64,000 nt of DNA from Seriola aureovittata (Eukaryota > Chordata > Actinopteri > Carangiformes > Carangidae). Location: the NCBI RefSeq assembly GCF_021018895.1, contig NC_079375.1:22889975-22953974 (forward strand), written 5' to 3'. Below the pieces are notes generated by a model. The model saw only the letters and a program-made list of their open reading frames with translations, ran no database searches and was not told where the DNA came from. The position numbers and the translations under genes are program-made. Of this stretch, positions 47,058 through 60,247 are shown piece after piece. Numbering within the stretch: position 1 is the first letter of the stretch; every line of letters begins with the position of its first letter.

Positions 47058-47116
<59 letters not shown>
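47058..47116 (+). repeat. (GT)29 microsatellite
   Basis: About 59 bp of GT. Confidence 0.95.
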
Positions 47117-47118
<2 letters not shown>

Positions 47119-47740
47119 GGGCAGTAAAAAGGTACTTAACTCCACACTGACCACAGATTCAAACTCTCCTCCTGTGACAATCATTTCATCACTTTTAAAT
47201 ACCACGGATTACAACGCCTAAACTCACTCGACTTTGTATTTTTTGCAACTGTCCTGCAGTGTCTGACTCCGCTAAAGATTGACTGGCAATCTGTCACCGA
47301 ACTGAAACACACACACACACACACACAAAAAGTTCTGAAAACAAGAACCAAATCTCCATCCTCCAATCGCCTTCAAATTTTGCAAGAGAGAGACAGTGTG
47401 AGAGGAGAGAGCGGGGCGAGACTGATAACACCCCCCCCATCTTAAGTTCGGATAGCGCATGTGCATTTTAACGTGGATATGAATCTCGAAAGAAGAAAGA
47501 AGAAAAAAAAAATGTCATCGGGGAGGAAAGCGAAGCTTCAAATGAGCGAGAATGTCAGAGGAGAGTTGGAGCTGTGAGTTTGTGTTTATCACTGTCTCAA
47601 GACGGACTGAAGGAGTTGGACTGAAGGGAGGGAGAGAGGGAGAGAGAGAGAGGGAGAGAGAGAGAGAGAGAAGTGATGTGACTGCCAATGAAACCTCTAT
47701 TTAAAGCTTCACCAACAGCAGAGGCCCGACACTGACACAT

Positions 47741-47929
47741 TTACCTCTTGGCCTCATCTTTTATCAGCAGCCAGAAAATAAACAGTGAAAACATGTTTAG
47801 TGCCACCAGAGCTGCAGAGATCAGACGCATGGAGAGTGTGAGTGGGAGGTTTCTACGACTGAAAAAGTAAAAGACAAACTTAGGGAAGTCGTTGATGTTT
47901 AGTTGGCGTTTCGTGCTCAGCGTTGCCAT
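47741..47929 (-). CDS. Unrecognised 62-codon membrane-protein-like ORF or exon
   Basis: Minus strand. The ATG sits in atcaccATGG, an ideal vertebrate start context. The frame encodes 62 residues: a polar, basic start (MATLSTKRQLNIND), an aromatic stretch (FPKFVFYFFSRRN), one hydrophobic helix of about 20 residues (LISAALVALNMFSLFIFWLL) and I-K-D-E-A-K-R, then TAA. The stop overlaps a GTAAAT donor-like site (AG|GTAAAT, exon end 47745, phase 2), so it may instead be a first coding exon spliced onward. An internal ctttttcag could also act as an acceptor. Phase 2 rules out direct splicing to the slc6a9 TM1 exon. Basic residues before the helix would favour a cytoplasmic N-terminus if it is membrane-inserted. 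No family is recognised. Confidence 0.4.
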   Translation of the reverse strand: MATLSTKRQLNINDFPKFVFYFFSRRNLPLTLSMRLISAALVALNMFSLFIFWLLIKDEAKR

Positions 47930-48436
47930 GGTGATCAGCAGGTGAAGACAGCTCTGCCTGCTGCACGCAAACACCAAAACAATAAAGGAAACCGCAGAGT
48001 TATTACTCACTGAAAACTTGTGCATCTTTGTTGTTGTAAAGATAAAAAACAAAAAAACATCACGACCTTGTGTGATTCGGGGGGGGGGGGGGCAAACTGT
48101 AGGTCGGATGAAAAGATTAAAAAAGTGCTTGCAGGTTAAGAGGATCATTTTAAAAACTAGATTAAATCAGAGGATCGTGAGCACAAATACACAAGAAAAT
48201 AAAAGCCTGTGAGTAGCCGCGCAGGACAGGGACAGTAAAGCACCTGGCCTCTTGAGCTGAAACTGGGGAGAAGGGGAGGCAGAGGGCGACTCAACTGGTG
48301 GTCCGGCAGCTGTGGACTCACTCAGAGATGTGGCTGCATCCATTGTTTGACATCCTCGTGTGTTTCTTCACTTGTGTATGTGATGTGTGTGTGTGTGTTA
48401 CTGGAGTGTCTGTGTGTGAGCAAAAGTGAAACTCAC

Positions 48437-48466
48437 CAGGATCCCAGCAAACTGCTTCTCTTCCAT
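48437..48466 (-). CDS. slc6a9: Candidate GlyT1a-like alternative first coding exon of slc6a9 (MEEKQFAGIL)
   Basis: Minus strand: aaggATGG (A at -3, G at +4) opens ten codons, MEEKQFAGIL, ending at donor GTGAGT (48436) in phase 0. Splicing to the TM1 exon gives ...A-G-I-L-N-G-A-V-P-G-E. The mammalian GlyT1a first exon also encodes ten residues ending Gly-x-Leu before N-G-A-V-P-G-E, with Lys at position 4, so positions 4, 8 and 10 agree. A CpG-rich stretch and a GA-repeat leader lie immediately upstream. This is the best-supported of the four first-exon candidates, but the splice join over about 41 kb is inferred. Confidence 0.6.
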
Positions 48467-48511
48467 CCTTCAGGACCTTGTCTGCAAAGATCCCGCTGCC
48501 TCTCTGCTGCC

Positions 48512-48552
<41 letters not shown>
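48512..48552 (+). repeat. (CT)n tract in the presumed 5' leader of the 48.4-kb exon
   Basis: Reads as (GA)n on the minus strand about 45-85 nt upstream of the MEEKQFAGIL start; GA tracts are common near fish promoters. Confidence 0.85.
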
Positions 48553-48553
<1 letters not shown>

Positions 48554-48559
48554 GATGGA

Positions 48560-48720
48560 CTCGTCCGCCTCTTGCAATCAGAGTTTGATGAAGTTTTCTG
48601 AGGTGGCTCGAGTGTCTTCACCCCCGTCGCGTCGCTCTCTCTGTCTCCGTTCCCCTCCTCTTGCCTCGTCGGCGTTGTTGTGCGCGAGTGTAGCTGGAGT
48701 GGCGTCGCCGCTTTGTGTTA
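48560..48720 (-). promoter_or_regulatory. CpG-rich stretch upstream of the 48.4-kb first exon
   Basis: Contains dense CpGs (ccgtcgcgtcgctc, cctcgtcggcgttg, tgcgcgag, ggcgtcgccgc) in an otherwise CpG-poor area. It lies just 5' of the MEEKQFAGIL exon and is a likely TATA-less promoter. Confidence 0.45.
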
Positions 48721-49712
48721 ATTCTGCCCTAATCCAGAAACTTTTCTATGCTGTGAAAAGAACATGTGACAGGCAGAGAGGGGTGGAGGGAAGGAGAGGA
48801 GTGGGGGAGGAGGAGGGGAGGGAAGGCAAGGCAACACTTTTTAGTTACTTGTCCCCTTGGCCACGTTCAAAAAAATTCCTCAGTCTTTGTACATGATCTG
48901 TTTTGAGGTTAAAAAATTTAAAAAAAAAAATACAGAATCAACTATTTGCACTTTGCAATTTCAACAAACTATGAGTTTGGAAATAAAACTTTCAAGAATC
49001 TGTAAGAAAAGATGCAGAGGAAGAATTTAGAGAACATGTAGTAACAGATTTGCATTTTGTAGCAAAGCAGCTGCCATAACAAAGTGCCCTTTTGTGTAAA
49101 GAGATTAACTGTTAGGGGAACGTTTAGACTGCCCATTGACTACCGCTGTATGAAAGCCAAGCTGGGAAAAGAACACTCAGAAACAGGCAGGATTGAGTCT
49201 GAAACGCTGACGTTAGCTTCAAATATTCATATTTGGTGAAGAGATTCTGATCTGACACGGTAAATATTTCACCTGTGATCGATACGAACTGCGAAAATGA
49301 ATGTGATAATGTTATAACAACACATGCATTATTTTTCAAACGTCTCAGTGGAGATATGGGACTGTTCTTGAAAACTCTTTTTCTTTTTTCCATAACTGCT
49401 AAATCTGCACGTTATTTTCTTAATCGTTTGGTCTATAAAATGTATGAACGTACTGAAACAGACACAAATTAACTGCTTATCAGAAGAGTTGCTGGTTCAT
49501 TTTCTGTGTATCAGCTAATCAACAAGTTTTTTCATCAGGTGATTACATAAGTTGTTTGGTGCTGAAAAACTGAAGTTCATGTTTAACTTTACACTACATC
49601 ACTCCTCTTCCTCACGTTACTCTTCCTCCTGTGAAGGTGTCATGTGGAGTCAAACCCTCCTTTCATCTGACCCCATGAATAAAAATCCTAGACAGTGGAC
49701 TAAAAGCCCCCC

Positions 49713-49752
<40 letters not shown>

Positions 49753-51304
49753 GCCAAATATAGCCACTATTCAAAGTTACACACACATGAACACACTCGC
49801 CCCCCTTTCGCATGTACAGGAGCCTACAGGGACCTAAAACTGCCCCGGGACATCCATCATACACAGCGTGCTGCACACTGATAAAAACAAAAAAAACTAA
49901 ACATAAATACATGACAAGAAACGGTTAAAAAGCAGTTATATACTGAACCTTACCATCCACAATATGACGTCTGAAGAAAATAAACCACCAACTTCTACAT
50001 CAGGAGAGAGAAGCAGCAGCTCAGCGGTGAGAAACTAACTGGTGTGAAGAGTGAAGCCTCGGTGCTCTGGCTCCATCCCACTGGTTGACTCCGCTAATGT
50101 ATGTACACAAGGGGAGATTTGAGCCGAGCCTATTGGGCAGTCCCAGGAGGAGTGTCAGCGGCGGGGAGAGGTTACATCAAACTCACCCAGTCTGTCGTGA
50201 GGGATGTTCCCGGAACAAAACCAATCAATTCAATCCAATCAATTTCCAGGTGGAGCCATTAAAGTCCCATTGTACATTCTTGACACTGACATAAACGTCC
50301 ACTTAATGATGAGTTCAAATACTCAGTTCATATAAACTTGACTTTTGGGGGCTCTTGTTTGCTTGCCTCTATCCATAGAGGACACTGTGCTGTTAGGTCA
50401 CATTTGCTATAATCAATAATTGGTCATTGATTGTTTCAGTATTTTCTCAGGTTCCAGCTTCTTAAATGCATTTAAAATATCATTTCAAACTTCAGGTTTT
50501 ATGCTTTTGTTTTTTTTACTTTTCATATGATTCATTGATTAATCAAGAATGAAAACGATGTTGTTTGTAGCTTCATCTGCGACTAAACCAAGCTGACGGC
50601 AGAAAGCGGGAAGAGTGGCCGAGCTCATGCGGCAATGTGAAAAATTGACGTGCTCAGGAGGTGAAGCAGCTTTGGATACAGGTTTTGGTTGTGGATGACT
50701 CAGGCGTGAGTAATGGTGCTGCACCTTTGAAACTTAAAAGCATTTCCCGCTGTATAGAGAGAGGCTGCAGCTGGAACACACATACCTGTCCTGACCCTGC
50801 AGCACTCAGCCAAGGATGACAGGAAGTGGGTTCGGGAATTATAAAGACTTCATTTTCAACTAAATTCCAACACCATGTCTTGTGCCACCCACAGCCAGAG
50901 TAAACATGGAGTTTCTTTCCTATCTTTACTCAAGAGGTCTTTCGATTTGAGAGAGTTATTCTTCATTTCAACTTCAGATTTTGTAATGGTTTCCCTCAAA
51001 AACCCTCTCTCTCAAATAGACCTTACTCGGGCAAAAATGTGCTCCACTCCTGCTCAAAACTGTTTGTCTGCACTCAGGTACTGTTGCTGCACAAATATCC
51101 TTCTTCTCTCGATTATGCTGCTTATGAACCTCATGCTCTCAGAATCTTCTGAAGCAGCAGAAGATCTTTGTGAAAGGACCCTGTCAGAAAAATAAGTATT
51201 TTATTGTAATGGTGCTATTACTTTCTCCAAATTTCATTGTTGAAGTCATATTTGCAGCATGGGAATACATCAAGCGGCAACCTCCAACACCGAAGTACCA
51301 ATAA

Positions 51305-51620
51305 CTGCAGGTCTTGAATGGCCTCTAGAGGCTGGCTCCTAAAGCGAGTCACTCCCCAAAGACTCCCATGTTAAAATTTTACAGCAGAAATAAACATGTA
51401 TACATCCTGATACAAAATGGTTTAGGTCTCTATAGTTAACTTCCTGCTTCATGATAACTGTGCGGGGGTTGAATTTGTTTATAACTCTTTGAGTGGGTGA
51501 GCGTGTGCGTGCCCCTCCTCTTTGCCCATTTTTGTATTAGCCGAGAGTTCGGCGGAGTCGAAACCTATAGGTGAAGCCACGGAGGCTACATGCATCTTAA
51601 TTTACGGTCCATGGAATACA
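51305..51620 (+). repeat. Fish interspersed repeat (aatggcctctagaggctggc ... ggtccatgg)
   Basis: Contains gactcccatgttaaaatttt, acagcagaaataaacatgta, ggtttaggtctctatagtta and gggggttgaatttgtttata, a block order I recognise from a high-copy fish repeat; the right end (gaagccacggaggctacatg) is degenerate. Confidence 0.6.
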
Positions 51621-54600
51621 TGCATGATAATATGCTTGGGTTTCAAGTGTTAATTATGCTTGTTGCTAGGCAACAAACAACAAAACAGATGCTGCTGCGT
51701 TTCTCTGTTATCTGCATTTCAGTGTTTATGAAGTCGGTATGAAGGACCGACAACAAAAGCTTCGACATTTTGACAAAACACAGCTCGTGAGATTGGACAT
51801 GTCTGCATATGCACAAAAGCAGTCTGTTACTCATAAATCAAAGGAAATCCTTTAATTGTGTCACAGATATTATTCCAGTTTATTTAAATCCGAGTTAATG
51901 CTATAGTGAAATTACCGGAGATTAAGATGCATCTAGCTGCTCATAATTTCTCTGGGTTTGTTAAAGCAGTGTAGAAGAAAATATGTTATACATGAACATA
52001 CAGCTTCGTGTCATTTTTGAGTTAAGGCTGTATGTTGTTTCAGAAAAATACACTTTGATTTTTATTATTATTTATTTTTTTTTTTTACATGGGCCTAAAT
52101 TATTATAACATGAAATGTACTGATATTGAGTAACATGTTACACGGTGCTGGGGGGTTTTACCCCAGCTACCGGGGCCCTGTTTACCCCCCGTTCCTCCCA
52201 CTGTGGAATGTGGAATATGTATGGCTCTCCTACGCTGGCCTCAGAATTACTGTGTGGTAATTGGATTACACACATTATAGTATTGAGTATGTGCAATAAA
52301 TAAAGACAAAACTGAAATAACAATGGTCCTTTAAAACAGATGTTGGCAAAAAATCTCAAGATAATATAATAAAGAAGAACAGACTTTAAGGACTTTGTTA
52401 TGTTAGTTGATATTGTGCTTTAGTTATATTCCCAAAAACATTCTCAATTACATTAGCACAAACCAGCTAACACACAGTGGAACTGGACCTATCCAGTCAC
52501 TTAGCCCAGTTGGTAATTGGTCTGGGTCATACCTGGTGCACAGGGTGGGAACCATACCAAAGGAAAACACCCAAATATTGTGCTGCATATGTACGTCTCT
52601 GCATGGCTATAGGCAAAAATCATGTGATACTTTTTGACTGTGTCCCAGCAAACTGCTGAACTAATCAACAATGTAATTACATTTTTGCAAGGGTGCTTTT
52701 CAAGTGTAATTAAGGCCCTTTTTAAATTATGAGTCAGATTGTAATGAAAGCAATTAAGGAATGCTGAATAAAATAGCCTTCTTAATCATGAAAATATAAG
52801 TAAATTAAATAAATAAATGATGAATAATGAAAATGTAGTAATGCTACTGGTTTTTTTAGCCATGCTAGAGGCGTGACTCCAGGGATGACACAGTCAGTCT
52901 GTCAGATGGTGGGTCAGTTCACCACTTTGGTCCAGTTTTGTCCAAGCAAATGGAAAAAGAAAAATCAACCCCTTGGACAAGTCCAGGGCAGATTTGCTTT
53001 TTCTCGACCATGTGACTACACAGCAAAACACAAGGTTAAATGCTAATTTAACATGCCACAATTAAATCCCCCTTTCAGTACCATGGATAGCGCCACTCGC
53101 CCAGGAGTGCCAAAACACTTATTTATACACTTCAATATTTGATAGAAAATAACAACAGCTCAACTTGCTGTCAAGACAAAGATAAACAGGCTATTGTCAC
53201 AGGAGCATGAGCACTGACAGTGAAAGTCCTTTTCTGATTTTATTCTTATTTGCACTATAGACTGTTCCATAGCTGAATGGCCATCAGGACCACAGGGAGA
53301 TATCCCGGGGCGCCACCACATCAGTGGGCAGGTAAAAAAAAACCAGAAACGCCAGTAACCGGAAATGACACAACGCGCTTACTGCAGCCCTTTTAAGAAA
53401 TAAAGGGTTTCTAAACGCTAGAGGGCTTTTATTTTGAAATGGTTGCAGTAAGTGTTGAGTTTGTATTAACATGTAAGGCAGTAATTTTAACAAGGCAAAC
53501 AGGAGTAGATCAAAACAAGGCTGTCAACTAAAATACTGCTATGAACACTTATACATATCAAACTGAGAGAATGAGAAATAAAGGCCTGCCTCTAATACAA
53601 GTCTGACTCAGATAAACCTGCTACCTCCTGCAGTTGAGGTAAATAAAGTCCCCGATCACTATTTGAGGAAGTGCAGCAGTTGAAAACTGTTGTGGATCTG
53701 CTGTAAACACCCCCTGATGACGTTTTACAAACTGTTCATTACTTTGAAAGAGCAATGGCCAATAGGAAAAGTCCAATACTCAACCGGCCGACCAATGGTG
53801 TAACTTTGTCACTCACTCACTCACTCACGGCTGGTCCAGCCAAAAAGAAAGAAAGAAAGAAAAAGAAAACCTGAGGATGACACCTAGTTAGACATTAACC
53901 AGTAGTGAGTATTTTTTTTGTTGGGGCCCCATCTTGTTTATCATCACTGTGACAGAGCGAGGTCCTTGGCCTGGTCTGACATGGTATATAACACATGGGT
54001 TTGAGACAAAATAGCATCTGTTATTGCTATCTGTATTTACAATGCATCGTATTGTTGGGTTTGCAAAGCAGCTGTCTATTATCAATGATGTCAATATGCA
54101 GCACTATGATTGAGACTCCGCAAGCCCTGCTTTGTCATGATAGACAGCCTCATCCCTACACTGTGCACAGATAGGTAAATATGGCTAAGAAATTGCGATG
54201 GTACTCGAAGCAGTGATGACTATGCTTAGGCCTTTGTTCAGCAGCCAGTAAACAGAGCCAGCATCACTCTGGACTGCTGAAAAATTCTTACAATAAGGCA
54301 ACGACATTGGGAATGAGAAGATATGGGATTTTAATATGAAGTGCAACAAATCATGATTTTTGTTTTTTTATTAGTGGCATTCAAATGATTTTGGCTGCTG
54401 TGGTAGAGGAGTTGGAAAGGGAGGAGAGTGTTGCGAAAACACAGAAACATAATCTATAGCAGTAAAAATACCAGTGGAGAAAAAGCAGAGGAATCTTTCT
54501 GAATCCTGTGCCAAGACAAAAGAGCTATATCACTGTGCCAAACAGCAGAGAAAAAACCTTTTCAAAGCATATTCTGATGGTAGTCAATGAATAGCCGCTG

Positions 54601-54974
54601 CTACAGCACAAACACACACAAGCAAGGGTCAACCTCTCTTATCTTTTTAACTGAATGGAGACCTTGGCCCAGAAACAATCAAAAACACAATCACTAATGC
54701 ATGCTGCACAACAAAGACCCACCGTACTTTAAACTATCACTGGATCAACTATAGGACAACTGCGATTTATGTGAAGAAATGAATGTAGTTGGGGAACAAT
54801 TGCACATCACTCCAATGAGGATGATCAATTCATTGTCTGTCCTAAAAGGGAACGCCTACTCAGTTACTTTACAGACTGATTTCTGAATGATTGAATAAAA
54901 ATGAGAAGCAGAAAAAGCCGATTTCAGGTAAACACTCAGAGAAACAATTTCCTGAAAGGTTGGATGGTGGGTCC

Positions 54975-55215
54975 AGGTGGGCGGGGCTTGGGGCATGGCT
55001 GAGGGCAGTGACTGTACACTTGTGACATCACAAAGTTACAGAAGTCCTGACAGCTTGTTTTAAGGCTCAGTTTCTGAATACAGGCTGTGTGCATTTCTCT
55101 GTGGACTGAGGCTTTGATACTTTCACTGTATTAATATAGAACCTAGACCTGCTTTATATTCAAACAACACATGGAAATCTACCTTTACACAATATGGGAC
55201 CTGTAAGCTTTGATA
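54975..55215 (+). repeat. Fish interspersed repeat (tgacatcacaaagttacaga ... acaatatgggacct)
   Basis: Blocks tgacatcacaaagttacaga, gaagtcctgacagcttg, gtgcatttctctgtggactg and acctttacacaatatgggac match a repeat I know to be widespread in percomorph genomes. Confidence 0.55.
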
Positions 55216-57321
55216 ATGCCTTCAGAGCTCTTCCACCTGTGATCAATAAGATAAGAAATGTTTGAACAGTAGCATGAGAATAAACAGAGTGCTACTTGAG
55301 AGAATTACCTGTACAGCTCCCTTCATCTCTACAGAGTATTTCAACGTCTTGTAGCTAATTGTTTTGGTTTTACTGTTTTGATTCAGCCTCACTGCTCTCA
55401 TTAGCATAATTTACAGCAACAGCAGGCAGCTGTTTTAAGCTAAAAAAAATCATCAGATGAACCCATGGCACTCTACCCACTTTGAACCAACCGCAGACAA
55501 ACGAAGTAAGTGACTAACCGAGGAAAACAGTGGAACATAAACTCAGTAAAAAGCCAGATATTTACCTCGGGAGTTGGTTGAGACCAAAGCAGATCTAAAA
55601 GGAAGGGTGAATACTGAACTTGCATCTGTCGCTCTGTATCTGCTATGTGTAAATAGGCAACTGCTTATTAACACAACACATTTGGTGAAACACCTTTATA
55701 TGGTGATACTATAAGTACTTATAAGGTAATGTCAATGTCGTGTTTACCACTTGTTCTGCTGCCTCTACGTGACTAAAAGATCATTAATGGAGGTATTCTG
55801 CAGCAACACAACTTAAGAACCTGGAAAACACATGATTTAAATACCAAATCGAGGCAACACTCCAACATAAAACTAAATTCTACAATAAGGTGTGCAGCCT
55901 TCCTGAGTCTTTCAAAACACAGATTCCTCTTGAGTGAAACTACAGTACAGTAGCTAGCAGGCGCAGGACCAGGAGTCTGAAACTGAAGCAGCTAAATGAT
56001 ATTCAGCCATCATACATTGAATCTTATTATTAACACATGTGCTTTTCCTACTATGACATGTCAAAATGTCTTCCGTGAAAAAGGTCTGTGCAGCAGTGCA
56101 GACATGGTTGCACTCCATAGTCTGCTGCTTCTCTGAGAGATGGTTGTCTACCTGCCAACTGCTCAAACACTTGCACTGTCTCACACATTCATCCGGATGA
56201 AACTCTGAATACAGAAAGAAAGTCGTGAGACATGAGAGAGAGTTGCATTTCTATAACGTTAATCTTTTAGAAGAGGAGGGAAAACAAATGTACCTGCCTG
56301 CTGCGCCATAATTCTACAGGTACTTATTTTCTTTCTGTTTCTCATGACTTCCCTTAACGTGCAGAGGCCGTGCTGCCAGCACACCGGCTAGTTTTCCACC
56401 CTGACGGTCACTTCCATTCAGGCTGTGCTCAAATCCCACCTAATGTTTCACAACTGAGACATGGTTGAGATGCTGACACTGAACTGCTGCACTCCTCAAC
56501 AAATACTAAACAGCTCAGCTTAACTATGCTGTAGGGCCCCCTGGTGGTCAAAATGTATAGGTGGAATTTAGACACTCCATCCTGTATGACCTGTTCTCCA
56601 GTCTCTTCCTCGCCACAACAGATAGTTTTCATGTACAACATTGCATGTTCAATACTGAAGATGTGTGAAATACAGACATCTTTGACATCAAAACTGACTT
56701 GACAGTGTTATTGCGTTGTATTACTGCTAATATGCACATAACTTCTTCCCTCTCACTTCCTTTATCCTCGGCCCATTCACTGCGTCTCTCCTAACCCCCT
56801 CTTCTCCTCTTTTGCTCTAGTCCCACAGTATTTGGGCATTCCAGACATCCAGACATGTCTGGACCAATGCTTCACAAAAACAACAATGACATTTTTCAGA
56901 GCCTACTGTGAAAACTGTCTGATGCAAACCATGGGAAAATTCCATCATAACAAATATCCGATGCTATTACAAATACAGTATGCTGCAGTGCAAATGCAAC
57001 GCATGTACACATACACAGTAATGTGTAACACTGGCTATTCAACCCATGACCTCATTCTTACCATGACTTTAACCAAGTGTTTTTGTCGCCTAATCTTAAA
57101 CCTGTATTAATTAATTGGTGGACATGTTGGGGTAGTGAAACATTAGTGTGAAAAACTGGACTCCTCATAGACTCCGCTGACAATCTCCCTTCACCCTTTC
57201 ACCACCTTCAACCTTCATACAATTACATCCTGGAGGGGGAAATGAGGCACTTTACCACTCCATTGGCAAAGGTTCCCTCCTTCACTCTCCCTCCATTGTC
57301 TCTGCAGAAAAAGACTTTCTA

Positions 57322-57665
57322 TTAGAGCTGCACGATATGCAAAAAAATAAGATATTGTGTTATGCAATTTCAGTTGGAATGGTCGTTTTTGCATTTCACT
57401 TTCAAAAATGATGGTGATGCTGTGATTTTTGTTGGGTCTTGTACCAAACAAACATGTTTACATATTGAGGTACGTCCGGAGAATATGATTTGTGGGCCGG
57501 GGCGTCTCTGTAGCACCAAAAAGCTTATGGTGCTAAGAATGCACAACAATGTTGTGACACGTTTTTACCTTTATCAAAAAATGTGCAGCTCCTGCGATTC
57601 GGATATTGCACTTGGCCATATTGCGATTTTGATTATATTGCAATTATTAATCATTAAGCTAGCAA
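57322..57665 (+). repeat. 'Gagctgcacgatat' interspersed repeat
   Basis: Begins gagctgcacgatatgc and ends in a series of atattgcgatttt / attgcaatta blocks, the layout of a common fish hAT-type MITE. Ends are eroded. Confidence 0.5.
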
Positions 57666-58804
57666 CTGGTGATTACTCAAATTTCTGAGTGATTATTTCT
57701 GGCCTAGTTTAGGATTTCTGTCACAGATCAAAACAGACCATCATCTCAGCTTTTTGTAGAGGCCTTCACAGCTAAGATTCTTCAGTTGCCAGTAGATACT
57801 GAACCTGACCTGAACACAGCATGTGTGACAGCAGGTATCAGAAGTGCAGCGGGGAGCACTGGTGATCGAGCCCTGTTTGTCATGAACCTGCTCTAACCCC
57901 CAAAAATCTCCTGTCGATCACAGCAGGTAAAAGGTAAAGTGAAGGTAAATGTTTAGAACTTGAATTGCACGATAATATATGGCGTTGGGTTGCGGTAACT
58001 TGTTTCAGTCTATGTGTCAGTTTGCTTTTTTAAAAGCATTTAATGTTCAGTTGTTCACGCCTTGTTTACTGAAGTTTAATGACAGAGATAAGGCAGGGGA
58101 CGGTTTAGCTTTTGTAACATGATCCCTGTTTAAATGTGGCAACAAATGCTGATAGCTTCCTTATTCATCTTTAAATTGTAACTGAGTCAATTGAAGCTAT
58201 AACAGACAAACTAGTATTACAAAAAGTGGCAGAGTACTTTGGATACAACTCTTGTAGATTTTGAGATGTACCAGTGGCCTATGTTTTTACTAGGAGTACT
58301 GTTACTTTGCTTTTGAGACATACATAAGAAGACTAAGCTGCTTAGGCTATAGGAGTCTCTGTCCCTTCCACATACGCAAAAATATGTTGCCCACAGAGCA
58401 CTACATAAGGAAAGCAAACAGTAGGAAACTCTAGGGTCGGATGAAAGAAAGGCACTCCTGTGTGTGTATAAGGATACGGTGGAAAGGCTGTGGTGTGTGC
58501 ATGTATTGGGGGCTGGGGGTTACTGCCATTCATGCACGCACAACATCTGTTGACATACCCCACTTTTACCATTCAGCCCAGCAGCCAATCTGGTTTTGTC
58601 ACATGAATACAAGTGACATACTGTATATAGAACATTATGTTCTCTTAATTAATCAACTTTCCATTTGATGTATAAAATGCAGAGAAATTGTGAAAAATGC
58701 CCATTATATTTAAGTGCACATATTTGATCTGATCTTAATCTAAATTGCACGTGTAGACAAACACAATGTGCTTAAGCTAATAACTTACAAACTAACTGGC
58801 CTAT

Positions 58805-59998
58805 TATCTTTGGTGTCTTTATTGAACACAGTCATTAAACATTCACAGATAGAATGTTTGGCACCAATAACCTCAAACCAGCTCTTCCAGTAGATGCACA
58901 ATGTTCAGGAGCCATATTCCTACAGGATGACTGATGCGAACTTTTCTCTTGAGGTCATTCCACAGCATCTCTACAGGGTTGAGGTCTGTGCTCTGGCTGG
59001 GCTCTGGCTCCAACAGGTGGATTTTCTTTGTCTGAAGTCATTCTGTAGTAGATTTACTTTGTTGTTTTGGGTCATAGTGCTGCTGCATCACTCAGCTTCT
59101 ACTGAGCTTCTCTTCTGCTGAGCTACACTGACATTATCCTGCAAGATACTTTGATAAACTTGATGATGTCAAGCTGTCCAGGTCCACAGGCAGCGAAGCC
59201 CCAGATCATGATGTTCCTCCACCATATGTCACCTTTGGGATGATGTTTTGTGATGTTTGTATGGTTTTTAATGCTGCATGTTCCTCCCAAACAATTCAAC
59301 TTCCTGTATGGCGACATGGCCACACCATGCTCCATGATTTGCGGTTGGTAGTCTCATGAACAGAGACGTTAACCAGCTCCAATGATTATTTTAAGCCTTT
59401 AGCTGTTACTCTGAGCTTATTGGTTTCTTTGTTAAGTTACTTGGTGCGTTGCATTGCGCCTTTGGGGTCATCTTAGCCAGACGCCCACTCCTATAGAGAG
59501 GAGCAACAGAACTAAATCATCTCCATTTACAATCAGTTTGTCTGACTGCGGACTGATGAATATTTAAACTCTTTGAGATGACTGTGTAACCTCTCCAGCT
59601 TCAAGCAAATCAACAATTACAGACATGAAGTCTGAGAGATCTCTCTCTCTTGCAAGGCATGTTTAACATCGGCAGGTGTTCCTTGTGAACAGCAAACTGT
59701 AAATGTTTGATTGTTCTGTATAAGTCAAAGTAGCTCTAGCCCACACATCCAATCATTGACTGGACTCCTGACTCCAGTTGACTTTTTCCAGCCTATACTC
59801 TGATAGTTTGAAAATATCTATCCAATATGGACAAGAACAATACAATGATTTGTGTGTTATTAGTAAAAATAGACTGAGTGTGTTCATAAACGTAACTTAG
59901 ATGAAGATCTGACCATATTGTGAAACAAATTTATACATAAATGCAGAAGCTTCAAAAAGGTTCACTTACTTTTTCTTGCCACTGTAAGTACTATAAAC
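58805..59998 (-). mobile_element. Tc1/mariner transposon relic
   Basis: The right end (aaggttcacttactttttct, then tgccactgta) is a Tc1-type inverted terminus. Inside, tcattccacagcatctctac and a ttttgggtcatagtgctgct block are hallmarks of fish Tc1 elements, and a minus-strand frame at 59335-59123 contains NIMIWGFAACGPGQLDIIK, resembling the SIMxWGxFxxxGxGxL region of Tc1 transposases. Frames are broken and the left terminus is missing, so the copy is inactive. Confidence 0.7.
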
Positions 59999-60205
59999 TG
60001 CTGCCACTGGCAGTAACACATGATTTTATATTATTGATGAGAACCCCACCAGGAAACCAATATTAGCTCATAATACATGTATCCATATCAGCATGAACTG
60101 TACGTTGGCTGATAAGTTACAAGAAAGTGAAGCACAGAAATGTCATAAACATGTCAGAGGAAGTTCAGAAGCAGCATCAACATCACGTAGGGCAATGTCA
60201 GCTGA

Positions 60206-60208
<3 letters not shown>

Positions 60209-60242
<34 letters not shown>
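60209..60242 (+). repeat. (AT)17 microsatellite
   Basis: 34 bp of AT. Confidence 0.95.

Positions 60243-60247
<5 letters not shown>

Larger units (their letters stand above)
30218..48436 (-). other. Stretch between the 30.2-kb and 48.4-kb candidate first exons
   Basis: Holds the GC-rich block, possible plus-strand exons (32.2 and 34.4 kb), repeats at 35.3, 35.6, 35.8, 38.7 and 46.7 kb, microsatellites and purine-rich DNA (39.3-40.2 kb). 32.4-33.7, 36.2-37.1, 40.4-42.4 and 43.8-45.4 kb contain nothing I recognise. Confidence 0.5.
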
